Below are positions 7,345 through 14,946 of a DNA stretch of 30,572 nucleotides, in pieces (positions within the stretch are counted from its first letter, which is position 1; each line of letters opens with the position of its first letter). The notes under the pieces are model-generated. The model did not search any database. It saw only the letters and a program-made list of their open reading frames with translations, and was not told the DNA's origin. The stretch comes from Epulopiscium sp. Nele67-Bin004 (GTDB lineage Bacteria > Bacillota_A > Clostridia > Lachnospirales > Cellulosilyticaceae): positions 1 through 30,572 of the forward strand of contig LNZQ01000051.1 of the NCBI GenBank assembly GCA_002007315.1, read 5' to 3'. The position numbers and the translations under genes were made by a program.

Positions 7345-7970
7345 TTAAATAGATAGTTCTTGCACTACCCATTTACCATTTTCATATACTAATGTTGCTG
7401 TAAAATCATCATCAATACGTTTATCTTCATTGTACCAAAAATACCATGGTATAACCGCTTTAATACTAACTTCATCATTATTTACCGAAGTGCTTGTTAT
7501 CTCGCCCTCCGAAAATAAGTATCGCCAATGAATACCATCTGAATCAAACGTATAATATACGCCATCAATTGTTGTCACTGTTTCTTCCACCCACTTCTGC
7601 GATTGAGCAGTTGACCAATATTGTCCTATGTGCCCCATTAGTGCATTATAACTATTTAAGTTTGATTCTACAGGCATTTTCGCCCAACCATCTCCCTCAT
7701 TATAAACTTGCTTACTATAATCAGAACGATCCACTATTTCATATCCCGCACCGCAACAAACCCAGCTAAAATGTGCATCATGCAACAACTGCAGTATCTC
7801 CTGCTCCGTTAAATCGAATGTTACAGCGTTTGTTGCTCTGCTTGCTGCTGCGTTTGGGTTGCTTCTCTCGTTGGTGTCGTCTTTTCCTCAAGCACTACCA
7901 ACGGCACTTCCCCACTGCTACAACCCACTAGGCTAAACGCTATCAGCGTTAACAATACGCCTTTAATCAT
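7345..7970 (-). pseudogene. Frameshifted lipoprotein, signal fused out of frame to the C-terminal domain
   Basis: From the ATG at 7970 the frame encodes the family signal and linker (MIKGVLLTLIAFSLVGCSS, then a Gln run). It stops at a TAA (7821-7823) after 49 residues. The sequence continues in another frame as AVTFDLTEQEILQL and on to VLVYENGKWVVQELSI, ending at 7345. This matches the C-terminal domain of the 433-residue paralogue. The whole Ca-loop domain is missing. The junction lies at AGCAACAA, an 8-base string present at both corresponding places of the intact paralogue, so a microhomology deletion explains both the loss and the frameshift. The upstream fragment could still yield a 49-residue lipopeptide. 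The C-terminal part has no convincing start. Confidence 0.8.
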
Positions 7971-8005
7971 TATTGTTTCTCCTTAATTGTTCAGATCGGG
8001 GCGAA
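7831..8005 (-). repeat. Repeated lipoprotein 5' segment, copy C, with intergenic hairpin
   Basis: The counterpart of 5981-6154. At its right edge GGGGCGAA and TTCGCCCC (7996-8014) form a perfect 8-bp stem with a three-base loop just upstream of the ribosome site. In copy B only GGGG and CCCC still pair. No T-run follows, so it is more likely an mRNA-processing or stabilising hairpin than a terminator. Confidence 0.7.
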
Positions 8006-8025
8006 CGCTTCGCCCCATATGCTAG

Positions 8026-8847
8026 TTATTGCTTAGGTACTAAAACTGGATCAAGCATATACATATTAGTAGATGATAACCATATTGATAATACTTCCAC
8101 ATCACTTATATCAACTTCATACTCTCTAATAGTAAACCCTTGTTGTACTCTATATACTTTTTCATTACTAAGGAAAGATACCGAAATATCGCTACTACTA
8201 GATGCTACTCCACCAATAATATCCGCACTAGTAAATAATGCAACATCATATATCGATTTATTGTAAGTAGAAATACCTTCTCTCATATTATTGTAATCTC
8301 CAATAACTATTGCACCCGAATTGCTTCCTGAAGAATTTTCAGGGATCGCCAACCTAAAACGTATTGACTGGTATTTCTGATTTACATAAAAACTTGATGA
8401 TTTTGAACCATCCTTCGCATAATAAAGTTTTTCAAAGTCTACTTTTTCACCTTTATTATATATCCAACCAGTACCACCATAATTACTACTTACTGAAGTC
8501 ATAGTACTTAAACTAGTATTTATCGTTTGTACACCCGTCATTGCCTCAGCAAGAGTAACAACATCGCCCATAGGTTTGTCACCTATATATACATGCCCTG
8601 TGGCACTATCAAACTCAACCTCTTTACCAAACGCCTCACCCACTGCTCTAATTGGCAAGTATGTAGTCCCATTGTAGATAAACGGCTCTACCGACGACTC
8701 AAGCTGCACTTCTTTTCCCTCAACGAAAACTTTCATATCTCTATAAGTAACTTCAATTAGAGGCGTTCCCGTTCTCGCAAATACTGACGTAACTGTTAGC
8801 AATGTCATTCCACACGCTAAACCTTTCATAAAATCTTTTGTTTTCAT
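8026..8847 (-). CDS. Secreted stalk-domain protein with C-terminal beta-rich domain
   Basis: A 273-residue exported protein. A signal peptide (MKTKDFMKGLACGMTLLTVTSVFA) is followed by a stalk domain at about 30-95 with FIYNGTTYLPIRAVGEAFGKEV. Residues about 120-265 form a second domain (GTGWIYNKGEKVDF, then YQSIRFRLAIPENSSG, then VSFLSNEKVYRV). It is reminiscent of NPCBM/NEW2-type carbohydrate-associated domains often paired with stalk domains, but the match is weak and no binding residues can be named. It is the first gene of the minus-strand cluster, with GGAGA upstream of the start and a long leader. It shares upstream control elements with the stalk gene at 633. Confidence 0.82.
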   Translation of the reverse strand: MKTKDFMKGLACGMTLLTVTSVFARTGTPLIEVTYRDMKVFVEGKEVQLESSVEPFIYNGTTYLPIRAVGEAFGKEVEFDSATGHVYIGDKPMGDVVTLAEAMTGVQTINTSLSTMTSVSSNYGGTGWIYNKGEKVDFEKLYYAKDGSKSSSFYVNQKYQSIRFRLAIPENSSGSNSGAIVIGDYNNMREGISTYNKSIYDVALFTSADIIGGVASSSSDISVSFLSNEKVYRVQQGFTIREYEVDISDVEVLSIWLSSTNMYMLDPVLVPKQ

Positions 8848-9009
8848 TTTAATTCTCCTTTAATTATTTGTTTTTACTAATACATGAAAATTACATTTTT
8901 CATATTGAAACTTTTTGTTTTCGTATTACAAAAAACATAAATCATGTCAATATCCTGCTTTATCCATTATACATAACATTTCACAATGTAAATATGCATG
9001 ATATTTTAA

Positions 9010-9046
9010 TTTATCATGTTATTATTTTTATTTTTTACATGATAAA
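9010..9046. promoter_or_regulatory. CATG palindrome in the leader of the 8026-8847 gene
   Basis: TTTATCATGT (9010-9019) pairs perfectly with ACATGATAAA (9037-9046) over a 17-base spacer. The left arm overlaps TCATGTTATTAT (9014-9025), which is also found at 1264-1275. Further CATG half-sites with AT flanks are scattered through 8880-9085. Confidence 0.45.
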
Positions 9047-9104
9047 AAATTTATTCATGTTAAAACACAATAATTATACATGAACTATTACAGACACATT
9101 TTAT

Positions 9105-9133
9105 ATTATACACATTTATAAAACATAATACAA
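9105..9133 (-). promoter_or_regulatory. Predicted promoter of the exported-protein cluster
   Basis: On the minus strand, TTGTAT (9128-9133) and TATAAT (9105-9110) are 17 bases apart, giving a leader of about 250 bases to the gene at 8847. Other weak candidates closer to the gene exist (for example TTGACA near 8964), so this may not be the only start. Confidence 0.5.
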
Positions 9134-9152
9134 CAGCTTATATTTGTTTTAC

Positions 9153-9218
9153 TGTCATTTTATGTGTTTTTTGTAAACTTTGTAGAACTTTCATCTAATA
9201 ATTAGCATATTTTGTATA
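9153..9218 (-). promoter_or_regulatory. Conserved box upstream of the promoter, copy 2
   Basis: The partner of 1361-1426, with 36 of 40 bases identical in the core and ATATTTTGTATA at the same offset. It lies 19 bases upstream of the predicted -35 (18 in copy 1). Outside the box the two promoter regions are mostly unlike, so the similarity is not a simple recent duplication. Confidence 0.5.
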
Positions 9219-9250
9219 AAATTAAATTATACCGAAATATAAAAATATCC

Positions 9251-9284
9251 AAAAAAACGACACCACTTATTATGATGTCGTTTT
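9251..9284 (-). terminator. Rho-independent terminator of the Sel1-repeat gene
   Basis: On the minus strand AAAACGACA pairs with TGTCGTTTT (9 bp, 13-base loop) and runs into seven Ts. It begins a few bases after the stop codon at 9289. Confidence 0.85.
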
Positions 9285-9288
9285 AACC

Positions 9289-10005
9289 TTAGTTCACTGA
9301 ATAATTTTTTTCCTTAGCCAAGTCATGAAAAGCTATTCGCATAAATTCATTAGTTGGCACAATTTCCACACCGTCAACCTTTAACCCTTCATCAAACAAT
9401 TTAGCCATCATCCAAAATCCGTAAGGGTGACCCAACGATGCTGCTTTAATAAAATATTTAAAACCTTTTTCCAAATCTTTCTCGACAGTATCTCCATCAA
9501 AATTCAAGACCCCAAGTGCCACAGCGATGTTAGCTTCGTCAGACTCTGTACTCATCATAAGCTTGTTATTGTTTGGAGTTTCTGCTTTAAACAAACTAAC
9601 TGCATGTGCTTTTTCACTTGGTGTAACCGCTTCTGCTGCACAAATTCTTGCAATAGCTATCCTGATATCCCTTGCTTTTTTTGCTGCTTCCTGCGCCGCC
9701 TCTTCTTGCTGCTTAGCCTGCTCCTGTGCTACAATCGCCGCCTCTTTTACTTTAGCCTCGGCAACCTCCCTAGTCAACGCCAACTCATACCAATGCTTAG
9801 CCTCATTAGCTTTTTGATTTGCATCAAATAACTTCGCTATCGCCAATGTTAATTCAGCATCAGCACCATTTTCAACTCGTTGGTAACTTTGCATCGCTAC
9901 ATCAGACATAGCAACATCGCCACTCTCATCTTTTAAACCAATAAAATGCTTTGCAATCTTTAATTCATATTCTAATCTATTGTCCATACATTTTAAATTA
10001 TCCAT
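9289..10005 (-). CDS. Sel1-repeat (TPR-like) protein with a coiled coil
   Basis: A 238-residue protein, probably cytoplasmic (no signal or membrane segment). It has a helical N-terminal part, an Ala/Glu/Lys/Gln-rich coiled coil at about 85-130 (EAKVKEAAIVAQEQAKQQEE) and at least one recognisable Sel1 repeat near 180-220 (DLEKGFKYFIKAASLGHPYG). Sel1 repeats are scaffold modules for protein-protein contacts. No enzyme motif is seen. An ATG 15 bases upstream (10020) is in frame, but the ribosome site GAGGTGG overlaps it and is well spaced for the ATG at 10005, so the shorter start is preferred. The gene has its own promoter and terminator and is independent of both neighbours. Confidence 0.82.
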   Translation of the reverse strand: MDNLKCMDNRLEYELKIAKHFIGLKDESGDVAMSDVAMQSYQRVENGADAELTLAIAKLFDANQKANEAKHWYELALTREVAEAKVKEAAIVAQEQAKQQEEAAQEAAKKARDIRIAIARICAAEAVTPSEKAHAVSLFKAETPNNNKLMMSTESDEANIAVALGVLNFDGDTVEKDLEKGFKYFIKAASLGHPYGFWMMAKLFDEGLKVDGVEIVPTNEFMRIAFHDLAKEKNYSVN

Positions 10006-10047
10006 ATAAATCCACCTCATTCTTATATTGTTATTTGTATATATTAA

Positions 10048-10076
10048 AATATATCATATTTAAGATATATTGTCCA
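10048..10076 (-). promoter_or_regulatory. Predicted promoter of the Sel1-repeat gene
   Basis: On the minus strand, TGGACA (10071-10076) and TATATT (10048-10053) are 17 bases apart, with TGA before the -10 (extended -10). The transcript would start about 35 bases before the ATG. Confidence 0.6.
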
Positions 10077-10112
10077 GTATTTTATTTCAAAAAATTATTT
10101 TTTTATTTAAGC

Positions 10113-10145
10113 ACAAAAAAAGAAGCGTATATTTCAACGCTTCTT
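10113..10145 (-). terminator. Terminator at the end of the uronate operon
   Basis: On the minus strand AAGAAGCGT pairs with ACGCTTCTT (9 bp, 8-base loop) followed by seven Ts. It lies 11 bases after the stop of the small membrane protein, which places that gene inside the operon. Confidence 0.9.
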
Positions 10146-10156
10146 CTCTTTATTAT

Positions 10157-10567
10157 TTATGCCTTTTTTGTTTTTTTTACTAACTTAGATAACTCTCTAG
10201 TAATTTTCATCAAATATATATCAATCAATTTATAGATAATACCAAAGCTTATTGGCTCTATATAAGTTGTAAACCAATACATATTAATATAGTAATACGT
10301 AATTACCATCATGCTACAAATTAGTAGCGACTTGACTATATTTGTGAACACCATCATTGACGTTACATCAAATATATCAATTTCTCGCTCGGCATCTAAA
10401 TCCAATGCATTTACAACAGGGATTACAAAATATGAATTTGTTAGCCCAAGTATTATTGCCGCTGCAAGCCATGACAGTCCAAATCCTGATACGCAAGTAA
10501 AATATACTGCCGCTGCCATATACATCTCTATTAATTCAAATTTATACTTGCTAAAAAACTTCTTCAT
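10157..10567 (-). CDS. Small membrane protein of unknown function, last gene of the uronate operon
   Basis: 136 residues, with about four hydrophobic stretches: near 16-30, 33-50, 71-95 and 98-118. A charged segment LDLDAEREIDIFDV separates the two halves, and the C-terminus is basic (KLVKKTKKA). No family was recognised. It starts 25 bases after kdgF with GGGGG six bases before the ATG, and the operon terminator follows directly. Genomic context therefore suggests a role linked to uronate uptake or its regulation, but nothing in the sequence proves it. It is too short and lacks the repeated motifs of known uronate permeases. Confidence 0.75.
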   Translation of the reverse strand: MKKFFSKYKFELIEMYMAAAVYFTCVSGFGLSWLAAAIILGLTNSYFVIPVVNALDLDAEREIDIFDVTSMMVFTNIVKSLLICSMMVITYYYINMYWFTTYIEPISFGIIYKLIDIYLMKITRELSKLVKKTKKA

Positions 10568-10592
10568 AGTAACCCCCTTGCTTGTGCCTTAA

Positions 10593-10955
10593 CTATTGTG
10601 GATTATTTTTTAAAAACTCTGCTCTTTGCTCCAAGAAATCTTCTCTTTGTGGAGTGAAGATGTCAAGAAGTACAGTATCTTCAAGAATTTGTGCTCCGTG
10701 AAGACTGTCTGGTGGCATGTAAACTGAATCACCTGCACCGATAATTGAAGTTTCACCATTAACTGTGAACTCTAATTTTCCTTTAACACAGTAGCTAACT
10801 TGCTCATGGAAATGTTCGTGCAAAGGTCCTTCAGCACCTGCTTTGAAGTGTACTTCAACGATCATCATATCTCCACCTGAAGCTATAATTTTTCTGTTGA
10901 TTAAGTCATTAACTGGTTCTAATACGCATTCTTCATTTTTGAAAAAATATTGCAT
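10593..10955 (-). CDS. kdgF: KdgF-type cupin (unsaturated uronate ring opening)
   Basis: 120 residues, a single cupin barrel. KdgF helps convert 4,5-unsaturated monouronates, released by lyases from pectin or alginate, to the linear keto form. Visible family features: GPLHEHFHEQ with metal ligands H46, H48 and probably Q52, the distal ligand H86 in SLHGAQ, and the C-terminal DIFTPQREDFL typical of KdgF rather than generic cupins. No signal peptide is present, so it acts in the cytoplasm. It starts 13 bases after the upstream lyase, with AGAGGAG at good spacing. The neighbours are two lyases upstream and a DEH-reductase-like SDR in the same operon, which supports the assignment. Confidence 0.85.
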   Translation of the reverse strand: MQYFFKNEECVLEPVNDLINRKIIASGGDMMIVEVHFKAGAEGPLHEHFHEQVSYCVKGKLEFTVNGETSIIGAGDSVYMPPDSLHGAQILEDTVLLDIFTPQREDFLEQRAEFLKNNPQ

Positions 10956-10968
10956 GTCAATTCTCCTC

Positions 10969-12852
10969 TTATTCTACGATTGTCCATTTGATATCAAAAG
11001 ATGCATTTTGTGCTTTATCTCTTAATATAATAGCTGTTCTGTAACGTGAAACTGGATTATCAAACGTATCTGCGATAAACATTTCTTTGCCAGCAACTGT
11101 AACTGTACTAACAAGTGCTACCCCGTTTAAGTTCCACTTTAAGTCAATTGTATCACCTTCAACTGCAACACGTCTAATATTTTTTACGTGTTGATATCCA
11201 TGATCATTGTAACCAAGCTCTGCATCTTCACCTTCAAGGCGAGTTTCAAGAGTTGCTTCACTGTGGAATATCCAGTCAAAGTTTTTGTCTGCATCTGCAG
11301 TAACTTCAAAGTGATCTTCAAATCCGTTTTCTGTTAATGAGATATTTCTAGCATAGTCAACGCCATCATAAACGTTTTCTACGAAAGTTTTACAGCTGTT
11401 TTCTGTAAACTCTTTAAGTTCTCCCATTTCCATAGACACTTGATTTTCCCCGTCCACAATAATAGTATTGTGAGATAAAGTTTTTCTATGCCATTCATTA
11501 CATAATCTTGATGCATAACCACAGTTTGATAAGTCTCTACTTAACAACTCGTTTTTCACCAATACTTCAATAGTCATTTTATCTGGGTGAGCGTGAGATG
11601 GTCCTCTATGCCCATATTTGATAAACACGTTTACGTTATCGTTACGAAGGATACCAAATCCTGATTCTCTATATGCTTTTGAAGTTCTTTTTAATGGTGT
11701 ACGGTTTTCAATGTTGATGTCTGGGAAGTATAACAACTTCTCTAAACTGATTAAGTTTTTGTAGTATAATGGTTTTGACAATGGAATTGGAACACGATCC
11801 ATATCTTTAGCTAAGATATTTTTGTAGATGTTTCCAACTTCGCTATCTTCCCCAAATACTTTTGCCCCAACACAATAGATGTACTCATATGTTTTTAAGT
11901 TTACATTTGGCCAGCTATCGTTTGGATTTGGTAATACATCATTATCAAGTGAATAGTAATATGCTTCAACTAACATTTCTTCAACAATTTTTGCTTGTGC
12001 AAACTCTTGGTCATACATTTTTGCAAAAATAAGAAGATTTGTTATTCCTTCTAATAAGAAGAAGTTATAGTGTGTTGAACCTTCATACCAGAATCTATCA
12101 CCCGTAACCCCTTGAAGAAGTTGTTGGTTGATATCAAATTCACTGTTGAATACTAAGTCGATAAGCTCTTGATCACCCATAGATAATCCAAGTACCCCAA
12201 CTGCTGAGTTTAACCAGCAAGGAATGTTGTGGATATGTGCTATTTGTGGTGTCATAATGCTTATTGCTGGTCTGAACATTTTTTCTTGAACAAACTCAAC
12301 AAACTCTTGGTCAATTTCACCTTTAAGAATTTCTAACGACAATGCAATTCTGATCATGATGATAGCTTCGTTAAGCCCTTGTGGCATCATTCTTGCTGCA
12401 CCACCAACATCATGTCTTAAATCTGTTACGATTTTATCTTTTGCATGAAGTTCAAATTCTGTATAGTGTTCTGCGTAATAACCTAAGATTTTTTTGTATA
12501 GCTCTAAACACTCTTCGTCTTTTTCTAATTTGTAAGTTAATGCAAGTTTTAGAAGAACTAATATTGCATTGTTACGATAGAAATATACCCAAACATTGTC
12601 TAATTGCTTACTTTTGTAAACTTTCCCACACAGCATGCACTCATGCTCGTGTGGTTTGTTTAAATCAAAGATTAATCTCTCTCCATCTTCTACACAGAAG
12701 TAGTTGTGACCCCAGTCACTTGTTTTTGCTGGTGTGTCTTCAAAGTTTTTTGCAAAATCTAATGCTTCTGCTTTAAAATCTTTTAACATGTCACCATAAA
12801 CGTTTCCTTCTTGTGCAACTTGCTTGATTTTATCAAATTCAAATAACGTCAT
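10969..12852 (-). CDS. Cytoplasmic heparinase II/III-type lyase (probable oligo-uronate lyase, PL15/PL17-like)
   Basis: 627 residues without a signal peptide. The N-terminal two-thirds should form the alpha/alpha toroid and the rest the beta-sandwich of the heparinase II/III fold. Visible motifs: HEHECMLCGKVY (H68, H70, C72, C75; possible metal site), HNIPCWLNSAVG (H208, N209), WYEGSTHYNFF (Y256, Y262; candidate catalytic Tyr), SHAHPDKMTIEV (H420, H422, D424) and HNTIIVDGENQ (461-471). Family members remove unsaturated uronates from oligosaccharide ends by beta-elimination. Alginate oligomers are the best guess given the KdgF and SDR partners, but other uronates cannot be excluded. It overlaps nothing, starting one base after the other lyase's stop with GGGGG upstream. 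Confidence 0.8.
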   Translation of the reverse strand: MTLFEFDKIKQVAQEGNVYGDMLKDFKAEALDFAKNFEDTPAKTSDWGHNYFCVEDGERLIFDLNKPHEHECMLCGKVYKSKQLDNVWVYFYRNNAILVLLKLALTYKLEKDEECLELYKKILGYYAEHYTEFELHAKDKIVTDLRHDVGGAARMMPQGLNEAIIMIRIALSLEILKGEIDQEFVEFVQEKMFRPAISIMTPQIAHIHNIPCWLNSAVGVLGLSMGDQELIDLVFNSEFDINQQLLQGVTGDRFWYEGSTHYNFFLLEGITNLLIFAKMYDQEFAQAKIVEEMLVEAYYYSLDNDVLPNPNDSWPNVNLKTYEYIYCVGAKVFGEDSEVGNIYKNILAKDMDRVPIPLSKPLYYKNLISLEKLLYFPDINIENRTPLKRTSKAYRESGFGILRNDNVNVFIKYGHRGPSHAHPDKMTIEVLVKNELLSRDLSNCGYASRLCNEWHRKTLSHNTIIVDGENQVSMEMGELKEFTENSCKTFVENVYDGVDYARNISLTENGFEDHFEVTADADKNFDWIFHSEATLETRLEGEDAELGYNDHGYQHVKNIRRVAVEGDTIDLKWNLNGVALVSTVTVAGKEMFIADTFDNPVSRYRTAIILRDKAQNASFDIKWTIVE

Positions 12853-12853
12853 A

Positions 12854-14914
12854 TTATACCCCCTGAATTACGACAGTATCAATTGTATCGTTTTTGAAAA
12901 CTTCTTTCCCACCGATTGTTACGCTTGTTCCTTCAACAACAAGGATAGCGCTTGGTGTAACAGCTACTAATTTAGCTTCTGCTGTTATATCACCATAAGT
13001 AATTTTGCCGTTTCTTGCAAAAAGTACCACTTCATCATTAACTTTATAACCTTGAGTGTTGCCTTCTGAAACTGCTTCAACTGTTTCTTTGTAATCATCA
13101 AATGCATCAGCAATAGTTACAACGTTTAATAGTTCAACTGTTTTTGCTTTATCTGCATTTTCTAAGCAAAGAGTATCCATGTTGATTTCACAGAAATTTT
13201 CTGGCTCTTGAGCTGACATAAATGCTTTAACATAAGTTTTTTCCATGTGGAAGTCTAAGTTGTTTTCATCATTGATAGTTGTATACAACTTCATTTTTCC
13301 AGGACCGTTTTTGTATTCAAGAACGCCTGCTTCAACTTCTTGAGGAATAACTTCTGTTTGCAAGTTAAATCTGTAAGTGTGATCTTTTGTACTATCGTAC
13401 TCATCAATAATATAGAAGTGTGAACCACCTGTATATATTACGTTACGGATATATTTTGTAAGTTCAAGCTCATCAGCATAAGACTTGTGAGCATCACCTG
13501 CAAAGTATGTGATCCCGTTTTCATTAACAAAGTGTAACAATTCGGCAACTTCATCTTCTTTAGTGAATTTCCAAATGTTGTTTACGTTTTCTCCTCTATA
13601 TCCAACGCCATCAACAGTAAGAACGCTTTGTTCTTTTGCTTTAACTGTTCTGTTGTAACCCTCATCGATAGTTAAGAACGTGTCGTGAGCGTGAATTATA
13701 AAGCTGTTGTTGTCTGCATGTTGGTGTGATAAACCACGACCCATAAGACCTGTTGCGTTTTGGATTTTCCAAGACTCTCTCCATTGTTTCTTTCCACCTG
13801 GTTGCCCACATTTGAAAGAAAAATGCATTGCGTCTTTTTCCCAGCTATCACGGATAACTATTAGCCCTAAATCATCAAAATGTTTGATTAATGGTAGGTC
13901 ATCAAAAGTTTTTTCTTCAATAGTTGGGTTATACCAAAGTAATTCAAACGCTGCTTCTGGCAAAATACCTGGTTTAACTTTACTTTCTAAACCTTCTCTG
14001 TATAAGAAATCATTTGAAACAGTTTTTGCTAAGTGTTGTGCATAACCGTTGTTGTACTCTGATGCTACTTTATAGTATAGTGCAACTGAGTGACCACTTC
14101 TTCTATCGTGGCAATCTCCAAAGTTAATGATTTCTTCTAAGTTTGGTGCTGCTTGATACAATCTGTAGAAGAAAGTTTCTTTTAAGAAGCTACAAGATTT
14201 GAAGTAATCTTGACCTTCTTGTTGTTTTACAAGGTCAGCATATACGTATAACCAAATTACACCGTATCTCCAGTAAACAACACCTTCGTAGTTGCTACCG
14301 TCATCTGCCATGTAGTTGTAAACTTTCTCAAAGTTTGCTGCTGCATCATCAATCCATTCTTGTCCTCTTGGAACTTCGTCACGAAGAACGTAACCAGCTG
14401 CTGCAAGACCTGCCATGTTGATCCAGTTGTGGTTTTGCCAATAAGCAATTGACCACTCACCGTCCCCTAGGTGCTCAGTATCTTTTTTGAATTTATACAT
14501 TCTGTCAGCTTGAAGAACAAGTTTATCTCTAAGTTTAATTCTTTCTTCTTCTGTTAAAGCATCTCTTAACCAGTCATAAGAAAGAGATAATCCAAACATT
14601 AGCCAAGATGCACTTAAATCAACATCAACTAGGAATTTATTTCCCCAGTGTGGATAATCTACTGCTGCGAAAATCCATCTTTTAGCTTCTTCCAGATATT
14701 GCTCTTGCTCTGTTAAAAGATAAGCCATACTTAAATTCATTGCTCCCATACTCATAAAAGTTATACTTTTATCTGGGTGTTCCTTGTCTAACTCTTGAGC
14801 TTTATAAACTCGGCACATCTCATATACTCGTTTGAATTGATCTTTCTTTTCGTGTCTAATCGCTCTTTGTAGGTCTTCTAACGAGTCACTTATAAATAAG
14901 TATTTTCTACTCAT
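12854..14914 (-). CDS. Cytoplasmic heparinase II/III-family lyase, second type
   Basis: 686 residues, no signal peptide. It has the same toroid plus beta-sandwich plan as its neighbour but is not a close paralogue. Motifs: DLSASWLMFGLSLSYDWL (99-116), YWQNHNWINMAGLAAAGY (158-175; N161, H162), SNYEGVVYWRYG (Y209, Y214) and GLSHQHADNNSFIIHAHD (394-411; H397, H399, D401) followed by FLTIDEGY. In heparinase II/III enzymes the His and Tyr groups form the active site and the HxHxD motif lies in the C-terminal domain. It lacks the HEHxCxxCG motif of the other lyase. Two different cytoplasmic lyases suggest different linkages or chain ends, for example mannuronate and guluronate, which is inference. 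The start uses GGGG nine bases before the ATG. Confidence 0.8.
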   Translation of the reverse strand: MSRKYLFISDSLEDLQRAIRHEKKDQFKRVYEMCRVYKAQELDKEHPDKSITFMSMGAMNLSMAYLLTEQEQYLEEAKRWIFAAVDYPHWGNKFLVDVDLSASWLMFGLSLSYDWLRDALTEEERIKLRDKLVLQADRMYKFKKDTEHLGDGEWSIAYWQNHNWINMAGLAAAGYVLRDEVPRGQEWIDDAAANFEKVYNYMADDGSNYEGVVYWRYGVIWLYVYADLVKQQEGQDYFKSCSFLKETFFYRLYQAAPNLEEIINFGDCHDRRSGHSVALYYKVASEYNNGYAQHLAKTVSNDFLYREGLESKVKPGILPEAAFELLWYNPTIEEKTFDDLPLIKHFDDLGLIVIRDSWEKDAMHFSFKCGQPGGKKQWRESWKIQNATGLMGRGLSHQHADNNSFIIHAHDTFLTIDEGYNRTVKAKEQSVLTVDGVGYRGENVNNIWKFTKEDEVAELLHFVNENGITYFAGDAHKSYADELELTKYIRNVIYTGGSHFYIIDEYDSTKDHTYRFNLQTEVIPQEVEAGVLEYKNGPGKMKLYTTINDENNLDFHMEKTYVKAFMSAQEPENFCEINMDTLCLENADKAKTVELLNVVTIADAFDDYKETVEAVSEGNTQGYKVNDEVVLFARNGKITYGDITAEAKLVAVTPSAILVVEGTSVTIGGKEVFKNDTIDTVVIQGV

Positions 14915-14946
14915 ACACTATATCCCCTATTCTTTGATTTGAATTT

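Larger units (their letters stand above)
8848..9288. other. 440-bp intergenic region: long leader, promoter, upstream box, terminator
   Basis: Very AT-rich, with no ORF. Going against the minus-strand gene at 8026, it holds a leader of about 250 bases with several CATG-centred palindromes, a promoter (9105-9133) and the conserved box (9153-9218). It ends at the terminator of the Sel1 gene (9251-9284). Confidence 0.6.

Noticed and set aside
7996..8014. GGGGCGAA hairpin as a rho-independent terminator
   Set aside because: The stem is strong but no T-run follows on either strand, and it lies directly before a ribosome site.
9427..9831. Cys/Phe-rich plus-strand ORFs opposite the Sel1 gene
   Set aside because: They mirror the Ala/Glu/Lys-rich coiled coil. 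The minus frame has promoter, ribosome site and terminator.
13707..14045. 112-codon plus-strand ORF within the 686-residue lyase gene
   Set aside because: It is a shadow of a well-supported enzyme gene with conserved motifs in the minus frame.
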